Source: Chrysochromulina tobinii
Taxonomy: Eukaryota; Haptophyta; Prymnesiales; Chrysochromulinaceae
Length of the DNA stretch: 64,000 nt
Assembly: GCA_001275005.1 (NCBI GenBank)
Contig: JWZX01003385.1
Span: forward strand, 34,160-98,159
Direction of reading: 5' to 3'
In this document: positions 7,728-16,195 of the stretch, in pieces
Numbering within the stretch: position 1 is the stretch's first letter
Layout of the letters: every line of letters starts with the position of its first letter
Notes under the pieces: model-generated
The model's database searches: none
What the model was told of the DNA's origin: nothing
What the model saw: only the letters and a program-made list of their open reading frames with translations
Made by a program: the position numbers and the translations under genes

Positions 7728-9485
7728 GCAGCACTCGCAGCCGATGGACACGAGCAGCAGTAGCCGTACGCGAGCACGGGTGCCCGCCGAGAGCCCCGAG
7801 CCGGCCGCGCCGTCCGACCCGGCCGAGGCGGCAGAGGCCGCCAAGGCGCGCGGCAACGACCTGTACAAGCGCGGCGAGTACAGCAACGCTGTCGACTACT
7901 ACTCGAAGGCGGTGCGGCTGCAACCCACGAACGCTACGTACCGGATCAACCGGGCGGCGGCGGCACTGATGCTCGAGCGCGCGGAGGACGCGCTCTCGGA
8001 CTGCCAGGCGGCGCTCGAGTCCGAGCCGACGAACATCAAGGCGCACGTTCGAGGGGCTAAGGCCCGCATCATGCTTGGTCAGCTGTCCGAGGCGCGCCGG
8101 CACCTCGAGCGGGCAGCGACGCTGCCCACCGCCGACGCGACAGTCGCGACGGAGCTTGCGGGGCTGGGCGAGCTCGAGGCGTCGCTCAAGTCCGGAAAGG
8201 AGGTGCTAGAGCAGGCGGGTGGCGCGGCTGCGCGGGAGGCTTTGAGGCTCTTCACCTCGCTCTCGCAGCGCTGCCCTTGCTCCGAAACGGTCGCGTGCCT
8301 GCAGATGGAGGCGCTCATGCGGGCACGTCCCGACCAGGGGCCGCAGCAGGTGGTGGCCGAGTCGGCGCGCTGGCTGCGCAAGTCGGCGGACAACCCCGGA
8401 CCTGCTCTGCGTGCGCGGCAAGAGCCTGTACAAAACAGGCCAGCTCGAATCGGCTCTCAAGCACTTTGCAGAGGCGCTGCGGCAGGATCCGGACCACTCG
8501 GCGTCTCGTCAGATGCGAGCTCAGCTTCGTCAGATCGAGGAGGCGAAAAAGGCGGGGAATGAGGCCTTCTCTGCCGGCCGGTACGCCGAGGCGATCCAAA
8601 AGTACACCGAGGCACTCGAGATCGACCCCGAGAACGCTGACCTGAACGTGACGTTTTGGACGAATCGAGCGACGGCGCGCTTCAAGAACGGCGAGTACAC
8701 GGCGGCGGTGGCGGATTGCGACGCGGCGCTCGCGGCGGCGCCGCGCCACATCAAGGCGCTGCTGCGGCGCGCGGCGTGCAAGCTCGAGCTCGAGGACTAC
8801 AAGGGCGCCATCAGTGATTACGAGGAGGCGCAAGCCATCGAGCCAGAGGACCAGACCATCCGCCAGGGGCTGCGCAACGCGAAGCTCGAGCTCAAAAAGT
8901 CAAGTCGCAAGGACCTGTACAAGGTGCTCGGGATCACGAAGAACGCGACGGACCACGAGATCAAGAAGGCATATAAGAAGAAGGCGCTCGAGTGCCATCC
9001 GGACCGTTTGGGCAGGTCTGATGGCCCCTCATTGCCTGCTGTTCCGCATGCTGATTGCCCTCCCTCAATGCATGCTGACCTCGAGCATGCATCCGGACCG
9101 TCTGGGCAGTGCCCTGATTGCCCTCCCTCATTGCATGCTGACCTCGAGCATGCATCCGGACCGTCTGGGCAGTGCCCTGATTGCCCTCCCTCATTGCATG
9201 CTGACCTCGAGCATGCATCCGGACCGTCTGGGCAGTGCCACACCCGAAGAGAAGGCCGTCGCCGAGAAGCGGTTCAAGGAGGTAGGCGAGGCGTTCGAAG
9301 TCCTCTCCGACCCAGCGAAGAAGCAGCGCTGGGATAGCGGGGAGACTCTCGACGAGCTCAACGGGAACGGCGGCGGGCGCGGCGGCGGCGGCTTTGGCGG
9401 CATCGACCCGTCGGATCTCTTCCGCGCCTATGCGCAGCAGGGCGGCGGTGGCTTCGGCCGGGGGGGCGGCTCCCGAGGCTTCTGA
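7195..9485 (+). CDS. DNAJC7: TPR and J-domain co-chaperone, DNAJC7-like
   Basis: TPR units with A-x3-GN-x-A and A-x3-Y-x2-A signatures occur before and after a linker. They are followed by KELKKS-like basic residues and a J-domain (RKDLYKVLG, helix III with HPD), then a Gly-rich tail. This is the order of DNAJC7/TPR2, which passes clients between Hsp70 and Hsp90. The linker is extreme: about 30 Asp/Glu then 13 Gln. I start at ATG 7195 (MSKTAEDHKADGNKAF), close to the first TPR; an in-frame ATG at 7129 is possible. Two breaks exist. One extra G at 8398-8399 separates ...DNP from DLLCVRGKSLY. An intron at 9016-9235 splits the J-domain right after HPDRLG. Corrected length is about 689 residues. 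Confidence 0.85.
7687..7725 (+). repeat. (CAG)13 polyglutamine tract
   Basis: Thirteen CAG codons directly follow a GAC/GAG acidic run (about 7585-7677) in the linker between TPR blocks of the co-chaperone. Confidence 0.95.
9016..9235 (+). other. Intron inside the J-domain, with duplicated exon sequence
   Basis: Donor GGGCAG|GTCTGA, acceptor CTGGGCAG|TGCC, 220 nt, phase 2. It joins ...HPDRLG and S-ATPEEKAVAEKRF. The last 20 nt of exon 1 (CATCCGGACCGTTTGGGCAG) recur with one mismatch at the intron 3' end. Two more acceptor copies lie upstream at 9109 and 9172. Confidence 0.85.
9047..9235 (+). repeat. 63-bp tandem repeat, three copies, inside the intron
   Basis: Copies end at 9109, 9172 and 9235. 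The last two are identical; the first differs slightly and has a diverged 5' end. Each unit carries a CTGAC branch-like motif, the exon-derived HPD codons and a CAG acceptor. Because 63 is a multiple of three, any acceptor keeps the frame. Confidence 0.95.
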
Positions 9486-9721
9486 CCACCAGGCGCAACA
9501 CGGACGAGACTGGCCGTTTGTCTCGTAGCGCGCGGACGGGCGCGCGTGTCTGTTGGGACAGTTGGGGCATGCTGCAGGGATTTGTACACGACCGACGCTG
9601 AAGCGACTCGCTCGGCAAGGCGCTCGTAATCCCGCGTGGCGCGATGACGTGCATAATTTGGCGTGTCGACGGCTCGCCGCGTGCTCACCGCCTCATTCGT
9701 TAGGATAACTATTCGACGCGA

Positions 9722-11463
9722 ATGTCGACTTCGTGTGAACGTCAAATTGAAACGCCCGTGTCGAGCGACGAAACTTCTCGCGACGCGACATGGGCTGGGA
9801 GTTCCCACCACTGGCCGCGACGGAGTCGCATGAAAAACGCGCAAGAGCTCATCAGCACGTGGTCAGGTCTTCCCGAGTGCTCGCTCGTCGTTTTCCGACA
9901 CTTGCAGAAGACGGGCGGTTCGTCCATCGTGCGTGCCTTCCATGAACTGGAGCGCGACATGCTATGGACCATCTACGGCTACTGGAGCCCATGTTGGCAA
10001 GGCCGCTCGCAGCTCGTGGCCCGTGGGCGAATGCGCTGGCTGCGCATCGTGCGAATGCTCGGCGAGCGCGCCAACTCGTCAGCCGCAGGCACACGCATGC
10101 CGCAGAGCTGGCTGCGCGAGTTAGAGTCCATGCCATGGCCGACGCGAATGCTCTTCCATTTGCACCATCCAGACTCGATGGTCTGCGGTGGTCTCGAGTC
10201 TGTGCAGGCGGAGCTTGCCAAGCTGCGCCCGGTGTTACCTGCGCTGGGCTGCCGCGTAACCGTGGCCATGGTCGTGCGCGAGCCATGGTCCTTTTTTGTG
10301 AGTTGGTACTATTACATTGGCGCCGCACGCTGCGGCTGGTGCACCTTTGAGCGCTTCGTCGCGCTCAACCCGAACGCACAGTCGCACTTGACGCTGGGCG
10401 GCGCGCCGCGCATTTACAGCGACAAGCTGCGTGCGCAGCATGCGCGGCACGACCCTGTGCTGCTCGCGCGCGTGCACACGATCGTCGCAGGCATCGACGT
10501 GATCGGCGTGACTGAAAGGCTTGACGAGTTCATGCTCGAGCTGTGCGACGCTGCCGGGCTGCGCGTGTGCCCGAGGCTGAGCGTGCGCAACGTGCGCAGC
10601 CCAGGGGCGGCCTTGGGCGCGCTGCGGGAGGTCGCGTTGCGCGCCAACGCCTCGGTGCTCGACGTACGCCCTGACGAGAGCTCAGGCTCGTTACACCGAC
10701 GCGCGGTTGCGGTCGCTGGCTGGCTTGACGAGGCTCTGTACAGTCTCGCCTCGACTCGTGCGCGCCGTCGTGGGCAACCGGACCGCGCGAGGCTCGAGGC
10801 GTGGCGGATGCAGCCGATGTTCGAGAGTAGCGGCTGCTTCGGTTTCGCGCCCGTCACGGCGCCCGCACACAGCGCGCGCAAGATGAAGCCGTCCATCGCA
10901 TCTTCAGCCCGTTCCATATTAGGATCAGCCCGTTCCGAGGCCATGACGAGTGCGTTCCCCGTGGCGCCCAGAGACGGTGCGGGTGGGCGCAAGGAGAGCC
11001 AGGGCGTCTTCGCCGTGCCGTTTGAGCACACGTCGTCCCGACAGCACGCCTTCGCCCTCGAGTTGATGCAGAACCTGAGCGTCGTTCCGATGGCAGAGCG
11101 CGAGCAGGTGAAGCGCGAGCTGCTACGATTCCAGGCCGAGCACGCATGCAAGTGCTCACCACGGCGCCCCCCTTCCCCCCACAGGTGAAGCGCTCGCTGC
11201 GCGAACAGCTGCGATGCGCTGACGTGCGTGCGGCGCTGGCGGGTGTGGGGGCGCGGGCGACGCGCGACCTGCCCGCCGTCCTGCGTCCATGGTTGCTGCC
11301 AGAGCGTGCGCAGCCACTGCAGCAGGGGCACGGCGGCGAGCTGGCCGGGTCTGGAGATTGGCGCGAGATCGTGCAGCACCAGGGCGAGCTCGTCGCCATG
11401 TGCTGCACGAAGGTACACTATGCGCATGCGCCACGTTTGGATAAGGCGAGCTGCTCGACGTGA
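9722..11463 (+). CDS. Sulfotransferase-family protein
   Basis: HLQKTGGSSIVRAF (near residue 60) fits the 5'-phosphosulfate loop and VVREPWSFFVSWYYY (near 186) the 3'-phosphate site of PAPS-dependent sulfotransferases of the carbohydrate type. These transfer sulfate from PAPS to sugar hydroxyls, normally in the Golgi lumen. No clear signal anchor is visible, so a missing 5' exon or a start at the internal ATG 9830 (MKNAQELIS) is possible. The first exon runs to 11107 (...AEREQ) and a 77-nt intron (11108-11184) joins it to VKRSLREQLR; without splicing the frame stops at 11188. The spliced product is 554 residues. The C-terminal 130 residues have no recognised domain. Confidence 0.75.
11108..11184 (+). 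other. 77-nt intron flanked by a direct repeat of exon 2
   Basis: Donor GAGCAG|GTGAAGCGC, acceptor CCCACAG|GTGAAGCGC, phase 0. The intron's first bases repeat the start of exon 2: CAGGTGAAGCGC is identical on both sides, then diverges slightly. It contains GCATGCAAGTGCTCAC, shared with 30218-30233. Confidence 0.7.
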
Positions 11464-11825
11464 GCCTCTTTCTCGACGTTTTAACGACGTAGTCGTAGAG
11501 ACGGCCGGTCGGGGACGAGTGGTGTACCGGGTCGTACGGTTGCGTGTGGCGTGTAGGGGCGAACGAGAGTCGAGAGGAAGAATGCCTATTTCGAGCGTTG
11601 GGGAGGCTCAGAGATAGATACCTTCACGCTTACGACGTAGAACTGCACCGCCACCCTAGAGTGCTAGAGGTACTATCAGAGATACTATGTAAACTTCAGG
11701 GTCAGAGCATTGGGCCAATGATTCGTCGGATTCGGGATAAACTGAAAACTCGCGGCGACGGCGTGTTTCCCCTGTGGCCGGCAGGTGCGGCGAAGGTACA
11801 GGTGTGGGTTGACCACGGGTCCATG
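11464..11825. other. Intergenic, convergent 3' ends
   Basis: Lies between the sulfotransferase and the minus-strand hypothetical gene. I see no supported gene or repeat. Confidence 0.5.
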
Positions 11826-12401
11826 TTAAATCTTCCATCCAGCGTGTCCGAGCCCCTGCAATTTCGGTGGCGCTCGTCGAGAATGCACCTCCTGCGCGGA
11901 TAGCCTCATCCCACGCTCAACCTCATCGCGGGCCGCCCGCACAAGGTCGGCAGAGGTGTCCACTGGCGTGGGCAGGTACAGAGCGCGCTGCTGATTGGGC
12001 GACCGATATGTTGGTGAGCTGTCGCCCAGGTGTGCCGTGGCTGCCGCCATCACCTCCGCGCGCGCCATCAGCCGCTGCTCGCGCGCACCAATGATTGACC
12101 GCAGCGGTCCTACGCGAGCAATGTTTCGTCGCAGGAAGTCAACATTCTCAGGCGGTGGGTCTACTCGAGTTGCCAGCGACGCCTTCAGGCCCGCAATCAT
12201 CTTCATGTTGTTCGCCACGATGTGGTCCGCGACGGCCGTCACGGCCTTGGCCCGCCGGACATGCGCTTCACAATCCTCCTTTTGCTGCCGCAGCGCCTCG
12301 CGCTCCTGCTCAGCCCGCGTCTTGCCCGCGCCGTAGGCCGGCCGATTGGTGGCGTAGGTCGCATACGGCGTCATCGAGTGTTCCATCGAGCAGAGTGGCA
12401 T
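11826..12401 (-). CDS. Hypothetical helical protein
   Basis: The protein is charged and mostly helical: RAEQEREALRQQKEDCEAHV near the N-terminus, then AKAVTAVADHIVANNMKMIA and a Lys/Arg-rich C-terminus. No signal peptide or membrane segment is visible and no family is recognised. The first in-frame ATG is at 12401 (MPLCSMEHS...), with further ATGs at 12386 and 12374. An acceptor-like CCAG just upstream means the true start could be in an earlier exon. It ends with TAA and lies codirectional with, and 3' of, eIF2B-alpha. A helical cytoskeletal or axonemal role is possible but not shown. Confidence 0.5.
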   Translation of the reverse strand: MPLCSMEHSMTPYATYATNRPAYGAGKTRAEQEREALRQQKEDCEAHVRRAKAVTAVADHIVANNMKMIAGLKASLATRVDPPPENVDFLRRNIARVGPLRSIIGAREQRLMARAEVMAAATAHLGDSSPTYRSPNQQRALYLPTPVDTSADLVRAARDEVERGMRLSAQEVHSRRAPPKLQGLGHAGWKI

Positions 12402-12514
12402 GCTGGTGAGCCACAAGGTGCGGCACGAACAGCTTTCGAGCGCCCGGGGACTGGGCCTGGAACAAGCCTTCGAGGGAGGCGGATGGCAGTTAGAGTTTCA
12501 AGTTTCGACTTACC

Positions 12515-12583
12515 GGTAAAAAGACACCGGGGGGAGCCGGGACACACACGGTAAAAAGACACGGGGGGAGCCGGGACACTCAC
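12515..12583. repeat. 34-35-bp direct tandem duplication
   Basis: Two near-identical units (12515-12549 and 12550-12583), each with GGTAAAAAGACAC, a G6 run and GAGCCGGGACAC. It lies between the hypothetical gene and eIF2B-alpha. Confidence 0.9.
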
Positions 12584-12629
12584 GGCACACCGGTACTATT
12601 GTCAGACTTATAATCATATCAGTGACTGC

Positions 12630-13784
12630 TCACACAGGCCCCCTCCGTAGCATCTCCTCGGCCACCGCTGAGGGTGTCAACACGCCCACGTCCGTGATCA
12701 GCAACGTGATCAGATGGGGAGGCGTCGCGTCGCGTCGCGGCTCTTCCAGCATGATGGCTGTGGCGCTGCCAGATGCAGATACCCCCCCCGCGGCCGCGCT
12801 GCTCGTGCTCCTGGGCGGCATCGGCGCCGGCCTGGCACGCGCCCTTGTCTGCGCCGCCGCATCCACGTGGTGCGTCGAAGAGAACGCGTAGTGCGCTGCC
12901 ACCGCGTAAAACGGGCGTCCATGCGCTTGCGCGGCGTAGGCCATGGTGAGCGTGCCCACGGGTGCGAGGACACCGCCATCGCCCAGGACGGCGTGCGCGC
13001 CGCACAGCACCAGCCGGCACTGCGCCATGCAGCGTGCCACCGCACCTGGTTCGATGATGCGCACAGGGACGCCTGCCTGCATGAGCTCGCTCGCGGTGCG
13101 GTGGCCGTCGCCGTCGGGCCGGCCCTCAGAGACGACGAGCGTGAAGTGCGCCTGCGCGGCCGTCCGTAGCAGCAGCTCCGTCACGTGCGGGCAGTAACCG
13201 TGGGTCAGCACACACGAGACCGCACCCGAGGCAGCGCCTGGTAGGCCGCCTGGGAGTGCTGCTGTCGCCAGGCTGCCAATCGAGAGACTCTCCAACGATG
13301 CTGGCATGGCGCTACTCGAGCTGTTGCGCTCTCGGGCGGGGGAGGCGATGCAATCGTCGAGGCTCGCGCTTCGCCCGCTCGCGCCGCGCAGCAGCGAGCC
13401 GAGCAGGCTGCTGCCGTTTGCTACCACGCGGCATGAGCTCTCCCCAACCAACTTCAAATAGCGATCGCTGCGCTGCTGCAACCAATCATGCAAGGCGCCA
13501 CCATCAGTGGACGCACCCGATGGCACCGGACGCAGCATCAGCTCGAGATACGCTTGGCAGCCGAGCAGCACCTCATTGCGCCGTTGCTCGCTCGACTCGG
13601 CGGAGATCAGCTGGTCAGCAGCCGCACGGAGGCGCACCTGTGTGGCCAGCAACGTGAGCTGCGGTGCGCGGCAAGCATTGCGCATCTCGAGCGCGAGCGA
13701 GTGCATGGCTGCCACCGCGGGTGGTGGTGCCACCGGCTCCTGCACCACGACCGTAGTCGGCTCTTGCGAGCTGTGGGCCACCAT
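12630..13784 (-). CDS. EIF2B1: Translation initiation factor eIF2B subunit alpha
   Basis: The C-terminal two thirds match the eIF2B-alpha/beta/delta fold: TLVVSEGRPDGDGHRTA, VLCGAHAVLGDGGVLAPVGT, FYAVAAHYAFS and the terminal LITLLITDVGVLTPSAVAEE. eIF2B exchanges GDP for GTP on eIF2, and the alpha subunit senses phosphorylated eIF2 in the stress response. I start at ATG 13784 (MVAHSSQEP); the upstream open frame has no ATG. The product is 384 residues against about 305 in animals. The surplus is a Ser/Ala/Gly-rich insert after GSSLLGSLLRG, between the helical N-domain and the Rossmann-like domain, and a smaller one near the C-terminus. Confidence 0.9.
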   Translation of the reverse strand: MVAHSSQEPTTVVVQEPVAPPPAVAAMHSLALEMRNACRAPQLTLLATQVRLRAAADQLISAESSEQRRNEVLLGCQAYLELMLRPVPSGASTDGGALHDWLQQRSDRYLKLVGESSCRVVANGSSLLGSLLRGASGRSASLDDCIASPARERNSSSSAMPASLESLSIGSLATAALPGGLPGAASGAVSCVLTHGYCPHVTELLLRTAAQAHFTLVVSEGRPDGDGHRTASELMQAGVPVRIIEPGAVARCMAQCRLVLCGAHAVLGDGGVLAPVGTLTMAYAAQAHGRPFYAVAAHYAFSSTHHVDAAAQTRARARPAPMPPRSTSSAAAGGVSASGSATAIMLEEPRRDATPPHLITLLITDVGVLTPSAVAEEMLRRGPV

Positions 13785-14302
13785 GAAAAGCGCAGGTGTG
13801 AACACAAGTTGGAAGAAATTGTGATGCCCAAAACTTCGAAGTGTCTTCCTAGTGCACGGCCAGATACAGGACGAGAGGAACAGAGGGCGGATAGAGGGCG
13901 GAGGCCGAGGCGGCCAGTGCGCAGTGAGTGAGTGAGTGAGCACTCACTCACGAGGCGGCCACAGTGCTGCAGCGCACGTGGAGGCAGCGCACGCTCAGGC
14001 GCACGGCTCGCCAGCCAACTCCTACTCCACGTCCTACCGCCGACGCGCGACGGGGCCGCGGCAATACTCACGACTCAGCGCGCAAACGGCTTGCACCGGG
14101 CGCTGACGGCGAGCAAGGGACGGCGAGTCGCACCTTAGTCGACACGTACATGCACGTGAGCCACGCGCTGCATCAGCACACCAGCCCCGTCTGCCGTCAC
14201 GCCCGTGACGACGCGTCGTCGAGTCCGCGCGTCGGTGCTCGACGTGCACTGAGCCAGCCGGGCGGCGCGTCGCTAAACCTAGAGCGATTCTTATGGGTCC
14301 CA
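13785..14302. other. Intergenic between eIF2B-alpha start and bestrophin end
   Basis: It may hold a last exon of the bestrophin gene, because that gene's stop sits inside a donor-like GGTAAGTGA. No acceptor could be assigned with confidence. Confidence 0.4.
13928..13951. repeat. GTGAGTGAGTG / CACTCACTCAC inverted repeat
   Basis: Two 11-nt arms separated by 2 nt, embedded in a GTGA tetranucleotide run upstream of eIF2B-alpha. It could form a hairpin; function unknown. Confidence 0.85.
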
Positions 14303-15628
14303 TCACTTACCCCCCGAAGACAACTTGACCACTCCTGGCGTGGCCACCATCCCCTTGCCACGATAGGATGGGGCCCTGATTTCCCGAACGTTCAGGTCGG
14401 AGAGAGACTCGTGCGAGCGCCACTGTTTGAGGAAGCGATTTGTCGCGCGGCGCACATCGGCCGCCTCCAGCTCGGCACACTCGCCCCAGTACTTGTCGAC
14501 GTCCTCTTCCTCGTCGCTTTTGTACACGACCGCGTCCGCGGGCCGGCGGACGGCATCGAGGGTTGTGAGCAGGCGGTTGTTGAACGCGCACTGCATCGCG
14601 TTTCCGGGCAGGTCGTTGGGCGGATGTACGCAGGGGTCCTCGAGGGCTCGTGAGACAATGTCGAGGGTCACGTAGGAGGTGCTCGTGATGAACCCCAGGA
14701 ACGGGCCGACCCAATAGTTGGGGGCAATGCACGTCTTATCCGCGCCGCAGTTGGCGAAGTGCGCGAGGACGAGAGGGAAGACGACGATGAACAAATATGT
14801 CATGGCCGTGACGGCCTGCGTGTACGGCCACGGGAAGGGGATGTCCTCGATCTTGCGCGCCTGCCGCATCCCGATACTCCCGTCGCCGAGAACCTGCCAG
14901 TAGCGCGAGAGCACTGGCGGGTCCGAGCCCAGACCGCCGTCGCAGCGCCGCTGTGCGCTGATGTGCATGATCTGGGCAAAGATGAAGCCGACGCGGTCGG
15001 CACTATTCTCGAGCGTCTGGATCTCGGACTCTGTGAGGCCACCGAGCACCTCGAGCTGCTGCCACTTGGGGTCCGCACGGCTCGATGGCTGATTCATGCC
15101 GCCAAACGCACCCGGCCCCATCGGCACCGACGGCTTGCGCCCAGCTTCCGGGGCCTCCACCAGGTTGCTCAGGCTGTCATCGCGGCGCACGTACTGCAGC
15201 GCGAGCGCGTGACAGAGCGAGTAGCGGCGGGCCATGAGCATCTGGTACCGCCGCCGCACCTCGAGCCACTTCGCGCCGGCCTCGCCATACTCACGCTTGT
15301 TAGTGTTGATGAGCTCATCGAAGGTGATGGCTTCGGTGAACGCGTCGCCCCACTTGCCTGACATCAAGGTGAGAGCGGTGGCGCACTCCCAGAAGCGGTT
15401 GTACGCAACTTGGGTGCGGAAGACAAGCGCAAACGCCGAGATGTACGCAAACGGCTGGAATGGGTAAGGGTGCTGCATCAGGTTGCTCAAAACCGACGCG
15501 GGCACGAACAACTCGATCAGGAGCGTGAAGATGGCGGTATACAGCCCAAAGGGAATCGCCTGGGGGATGGCCGAGCCTGTCAACCGAAACATGTGCAGAA
15601 AGGGCGTGCCTTTGCGGTAGATCAGCAT
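14303..15628 (-). CDS. Bestrophin/UPF0187-type anion channel
   Basis: The N-terminus has GTPFLHMFRLTGSAIPQAI and hydrophobic helices (FGLYTAIFTLLIELFVPASV; YISAFALVFRTQVAYNRFWE), followed by IPFPWPYTQAV and a second membrane block (TYLFIVVFPLVLAHF; GFITSTSYVTLDIVSRALEDP). This is the bestrophin-like arrangement, including R-x-Q-x-A-Y-x-R-F-W-E and the acidic stretch after the last helix. Algal homologues sit in thylakoid or plasma membrane and carry chloride or bicarbonate; location is not decidable here because no clear plastid leader is visible. A polar insert lies between the two blocks. The stop TGA overlaps GGGGGGTAAGTGATGG, a good splice donor, so the last residues may be wrong. Confidence 0.85.
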   Translation of the reverse strand: MLIYRKGTPFLHMFRLTGSAIPQAIPFGLYTAIFTLLIELFVPASVLSNLMQHPYPFQPFAYISAFALVFRTQVAYNRFWECATALTLMSGKWGDAFTEAITFDELINTNKREYGEAGAKWLEVRRRYQMLMARRYSLCHALALQYVRRDDSLSNLVEAPEAGRKPSVPMGPGAFGGMNQPSSRADPKWQQLEVLGGLTESEIQTLENSADRVGFIFAQIMHISAQRRCDGGLGSDPPVLSRYWQVLGDGSIGMRQARKIEDIPFPWPYTQAVTAMTYLFIVVFPLVLAHFANCGADKTCIAPNYWVGPFLGFITSTSYVTLDIVSRALEDPCVHPPNDLPGNAMQCAFNNRLLTTLDAVRRPADAVVYKSDEEEDVDKYWGECAELEAADVRRATNRFLKQWRSHESLSDLNVREIRAPSYRGKGMVATPGVVKLSSGGK

Positions 15629-16195
15629 GGTTGCTGGGCGGCCTGAACACGGTTGCGCAGGTGAAGAAGATCGGCACTCGGCAGCTTCGCGTGAATATGC
15701 AGAGCGTCGTGTTGGGCGACATCTCGACGCCGCAGAGAGGACTCGTCTGCCCCCTTTTGTTCCTGACCAGGTTTAACCAGGTTTACTGTAACTATCGATT
15801 ATCCAAACATGTAATGAGGTTTTCAGCCCAAAAGCCCGCGTGAATCTTATGAATCGACATGAAATATCGACCGACTGACCCTTCAAAGCACGAGGGCCCA
15901 AAGCTAACAACAGAGACGGGGCGCTGGAGAGAAAGATACGGTAAGGGCTGGCAGGGGTGATGCTCGATTGCTTCGTTGGCTGCGCTGCGGCCGCCCGCCT
16001 CACGCGCCACGAACATCTGGTCGACGGTACGACGCCTCTCCCTCTGGTCGCCCGGGCATTCACACACGCAAAACGCAAAACTCGCTCCACTATGTGTGTA
16101 GTGTACAAACAATGGCGCGTACGATATTTTGCGCCCGTACTTGTAAGCGAACGTATACATGTAACGATGTGATGACTTTTGATGTCAACGACCGA
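15629..16195. other. Intergenic upstream of bestrophin, downstream of the channel
   Basis: No coding signal or repeat recognised. It should contain the bestrophin promoter. Confidence 0.4.

Noticed and set aside
7198-8103. 301-codon minus-strand frame with poly-Leu and poly-Val
   Set aside because: Antisense image of the CAG and GAC/GAG repeats of the co-chaperone.
11140-11184. A 37-nt GC-AG intron (GCAAGT to CACAG) in the sulfotransferase
   Set aside because: It would join incompatible phases and lead to a stop. The 11108-11184 GT-AG intron gives a clean frame.
13924-13951. GTGA inverted repeat as a transposon terminus
   Set aside because: No second terminus, target duplication or transposase nearby; it is a simple tetranucleotide repeat with local symmetry.
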